Assembly: GCF_001750165.1 (NCBI RefSeq)
Contig: NZ_CP015411.1
Coordinates: 2,384,001 to 2,448,000 of the forward strand
DNA length: 64,000 nt
DNA from: Pseudoalteromonas luteoviolacea
Lineage (GTDB): Bacteria > Pseudomonadota > Gammaproteobacteria > Enterobacterales > Alteromonadaceae
Direction: 5' to 3'
The notes under the pieces were generated by a model. That model saw only the letters and a program-made list of their open reading frames with translations. It searched no databases and had not been told where the DNA came from. A program made the translations under genes and the position numbers. Positions 63,111 through 64,000 of this stretch are shown here, piece by piece (positions within the stretch are counted from its first letter, which is position 1; every line of letters begins with the position of its first letter).

Positions 63111-63929
63111 ATGCTGTCTAGATTTGTGTGTGTTTTATTGTTGTTTTTGTCTTTTTGCGGCTTTGCCAAACCATTAAAAATCGAAATTGTCTCTGACTAC
63201 AACCCTTCATTTGGCGAATCGCCAGGAGACTTAGCTACCCAACTTTTACTTATCATTGCGCGTAATTTAAATAAAGAAATGTCAATAGAATTTGTTCCAG
63301 CGAGTAGGGAGAGGGAGTGGCGTGAGCTAAAGCATCATCAAAACATTTGCCTTTACAATAAAGTCAAAACCCCAGAACGTGAATCTATGGCTGTGTTTGT
63401 TTCATTTCCTCTGATGGCATTTCCTTCTAACCGCCTTATATTAAGAAATAAAAAGTTCGTATCTATTGAAATTACGCTTAAAAAGGCACTTGCTATGGAC
63501 CTTCGCATTGGTGTTACGAAAGGACGTTCATATGGCCTTGAAATAGATGATTTTATCAAAGCAAATGCGGACAGAATGTTCGTGGGTGAAGGTAATGATA
63601 GTGCATTTAGATTGAGGCAAATGCTTGTACAGGGGCGGCTAGATGGGATCATTGAATATAGCTCTGTATTTGTGACAGATTTTCCATCTGAAGAGGTTTT
63701 AAAAGATATTTCATTCCACGCTATAGGTGATACGAAAGCGACAATTTTCGGTTACATTGCTTGTTCAGATTCGAGAATAGGAAGAAAAGCAGTAGATCTT
63801 TTTGAACGCACTTTACAAAAAAGTGAAATTCAAGACTTAATCATTGAAGCACACGCAAATTTGTTCCTTCCACAAGAAGAAGTGTTTATTACTAACTCTC
63901 TCAAAAAAGCGTTTAACATAACGGACTAA
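63111..63929 (+). CDS. Periplasmic substrate-binding (PBP2/SBP_bac_3-like) protein, 272 aa
   Basis: A signal peptide (FVCVLLLFLSFCGFAKP) is followed by a type II periplasmic binding fold. Order of elements: LKIEIVSDYNPSFGE, PASREREWRELKHH, LRIGVTKGRSYG and the hinge-return VQGRLDGIIEYS. Such stand-alone proteins in this group often belong to the transporter-substrate-binding family without permeases, and may act in sensing. The ligand is unknown. No ABC permease is adjacent within the window. Confidence 0.75.
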   Translation: MLSRFVCVLLLFLSFCGFAKPLKIEIVSDYNPSFGESPGDLATQLLLIIARNLNKEMSIEFVPASREREWRELKHHQNICLYNKVKTPERESMAVFVSFPLMAFPSNRLILRNKKFVSIEITLKKALAMDLRIGVTKGRSYGLEIDDFIKANADRMFVGEGNDSAFRLRQMLVQGRLDGIIEYSSVFVTDFPSEEVLKDISFHAIGDTKATIFGYIACSDSRIGRKAVDLFERTLQKSEIQDLIIEAHANLFLPQEEVFITNSLKKAFNITD

Positions 63930-64000
63930 GTTTTAAGTGTATTACCTTTATATGTGGTTTTCGGTTGTTGGTTAATTAGTGAATCACTATGCTTAGTTAT

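Overview
The window is chromosomal DNA of a marine gammaproteobacterium, most likely a Pseudoalteromonas. The reasons are the low GC content, the gene families (rhombosortase, MesX/MesD, a GGDEF-fused Amt protein, many secreted peptidases) and the E. coli-like MetJ, Fur and sigma-70 sites. It is not wild-type sequence. At 52873-55529 a laboratory mini-Tn10 element carrying gfp and a kanamycin-resistance gene interrupts the NAD malic enzyme gene, with a perfect 9-bp target duplication.

Layout. 1-8.8 kb: C-terminal part of a giant RTX/type I secretion protein with seven 516-bp tandem repeats. 8.9-13.4 kb: a CocE-like secreted hydrolase divergent from a CadC-like winged-helix/beta-propeller regulator, with an 11-bp inverted repeat between them. 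13.7-19.7 kb: a chemoreceptor and a large FG-GAP lipoprotein. 19.9-20.1 kb: a 46-residue peptide with a double-glycine leader. 20.4-25.1 kb: an Amt-GGDEF fusion, an OpuAC-type binding protein, a small secreted protein and a TauE/SafE exporter. 25.3-27.7 kb: MetJ boxes followed by mesX-mesD (oxygen-dependent methionine synthesis). 27.9-30.2 kb: peroxiredoxin and asnB. 30.4-34.4 kb: a tightly overlapping pyroglutamate operon (pxpB-pxpC-DUF969-DUF979-pcp). 34.6-38.1 kb: secreted leucyl aminopeptidase, an MsrA-Trx-MsrB fusion and a small secreted protein. 38.7-41 kb: a Fur-box-preceded PepSY operon. 41-43.8 kb: a 7TM-DISM GGDEF protein and a TetR/small membrane protein pair with a double operator. 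43.9-52 kb: purEK, a YeiH exporter, a possible sRNA, an S9 peptidase lipoprotein, rhombosortase and gamma-glutamyltransferase. 52-56.4 kb: maeA::mini-Tn10. 56.4-63 kb: an accessory region of insertion-sequence debris around a truncated RHS gene with a toxin-like tip and a candidate immunity gene. The window ends with a periplasmic binding protein.

Functional themes are peptide scavenging (CocE-like hydrolase, PepA, S9 peptidase, Ggt, Pcp plus the Pxp subunits), sulfur amino acid supply and repair (MesX/MesD, Msr) and c-di-GMP signalling (two GGEEF proteins). The least described candidates are the GG-leader peptide, the double-operator TetR switch, the RHS tip/immunity pair and the three-hairpin transcript. 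All functional calls come from reading the sequence and recalling families; no database search was run.
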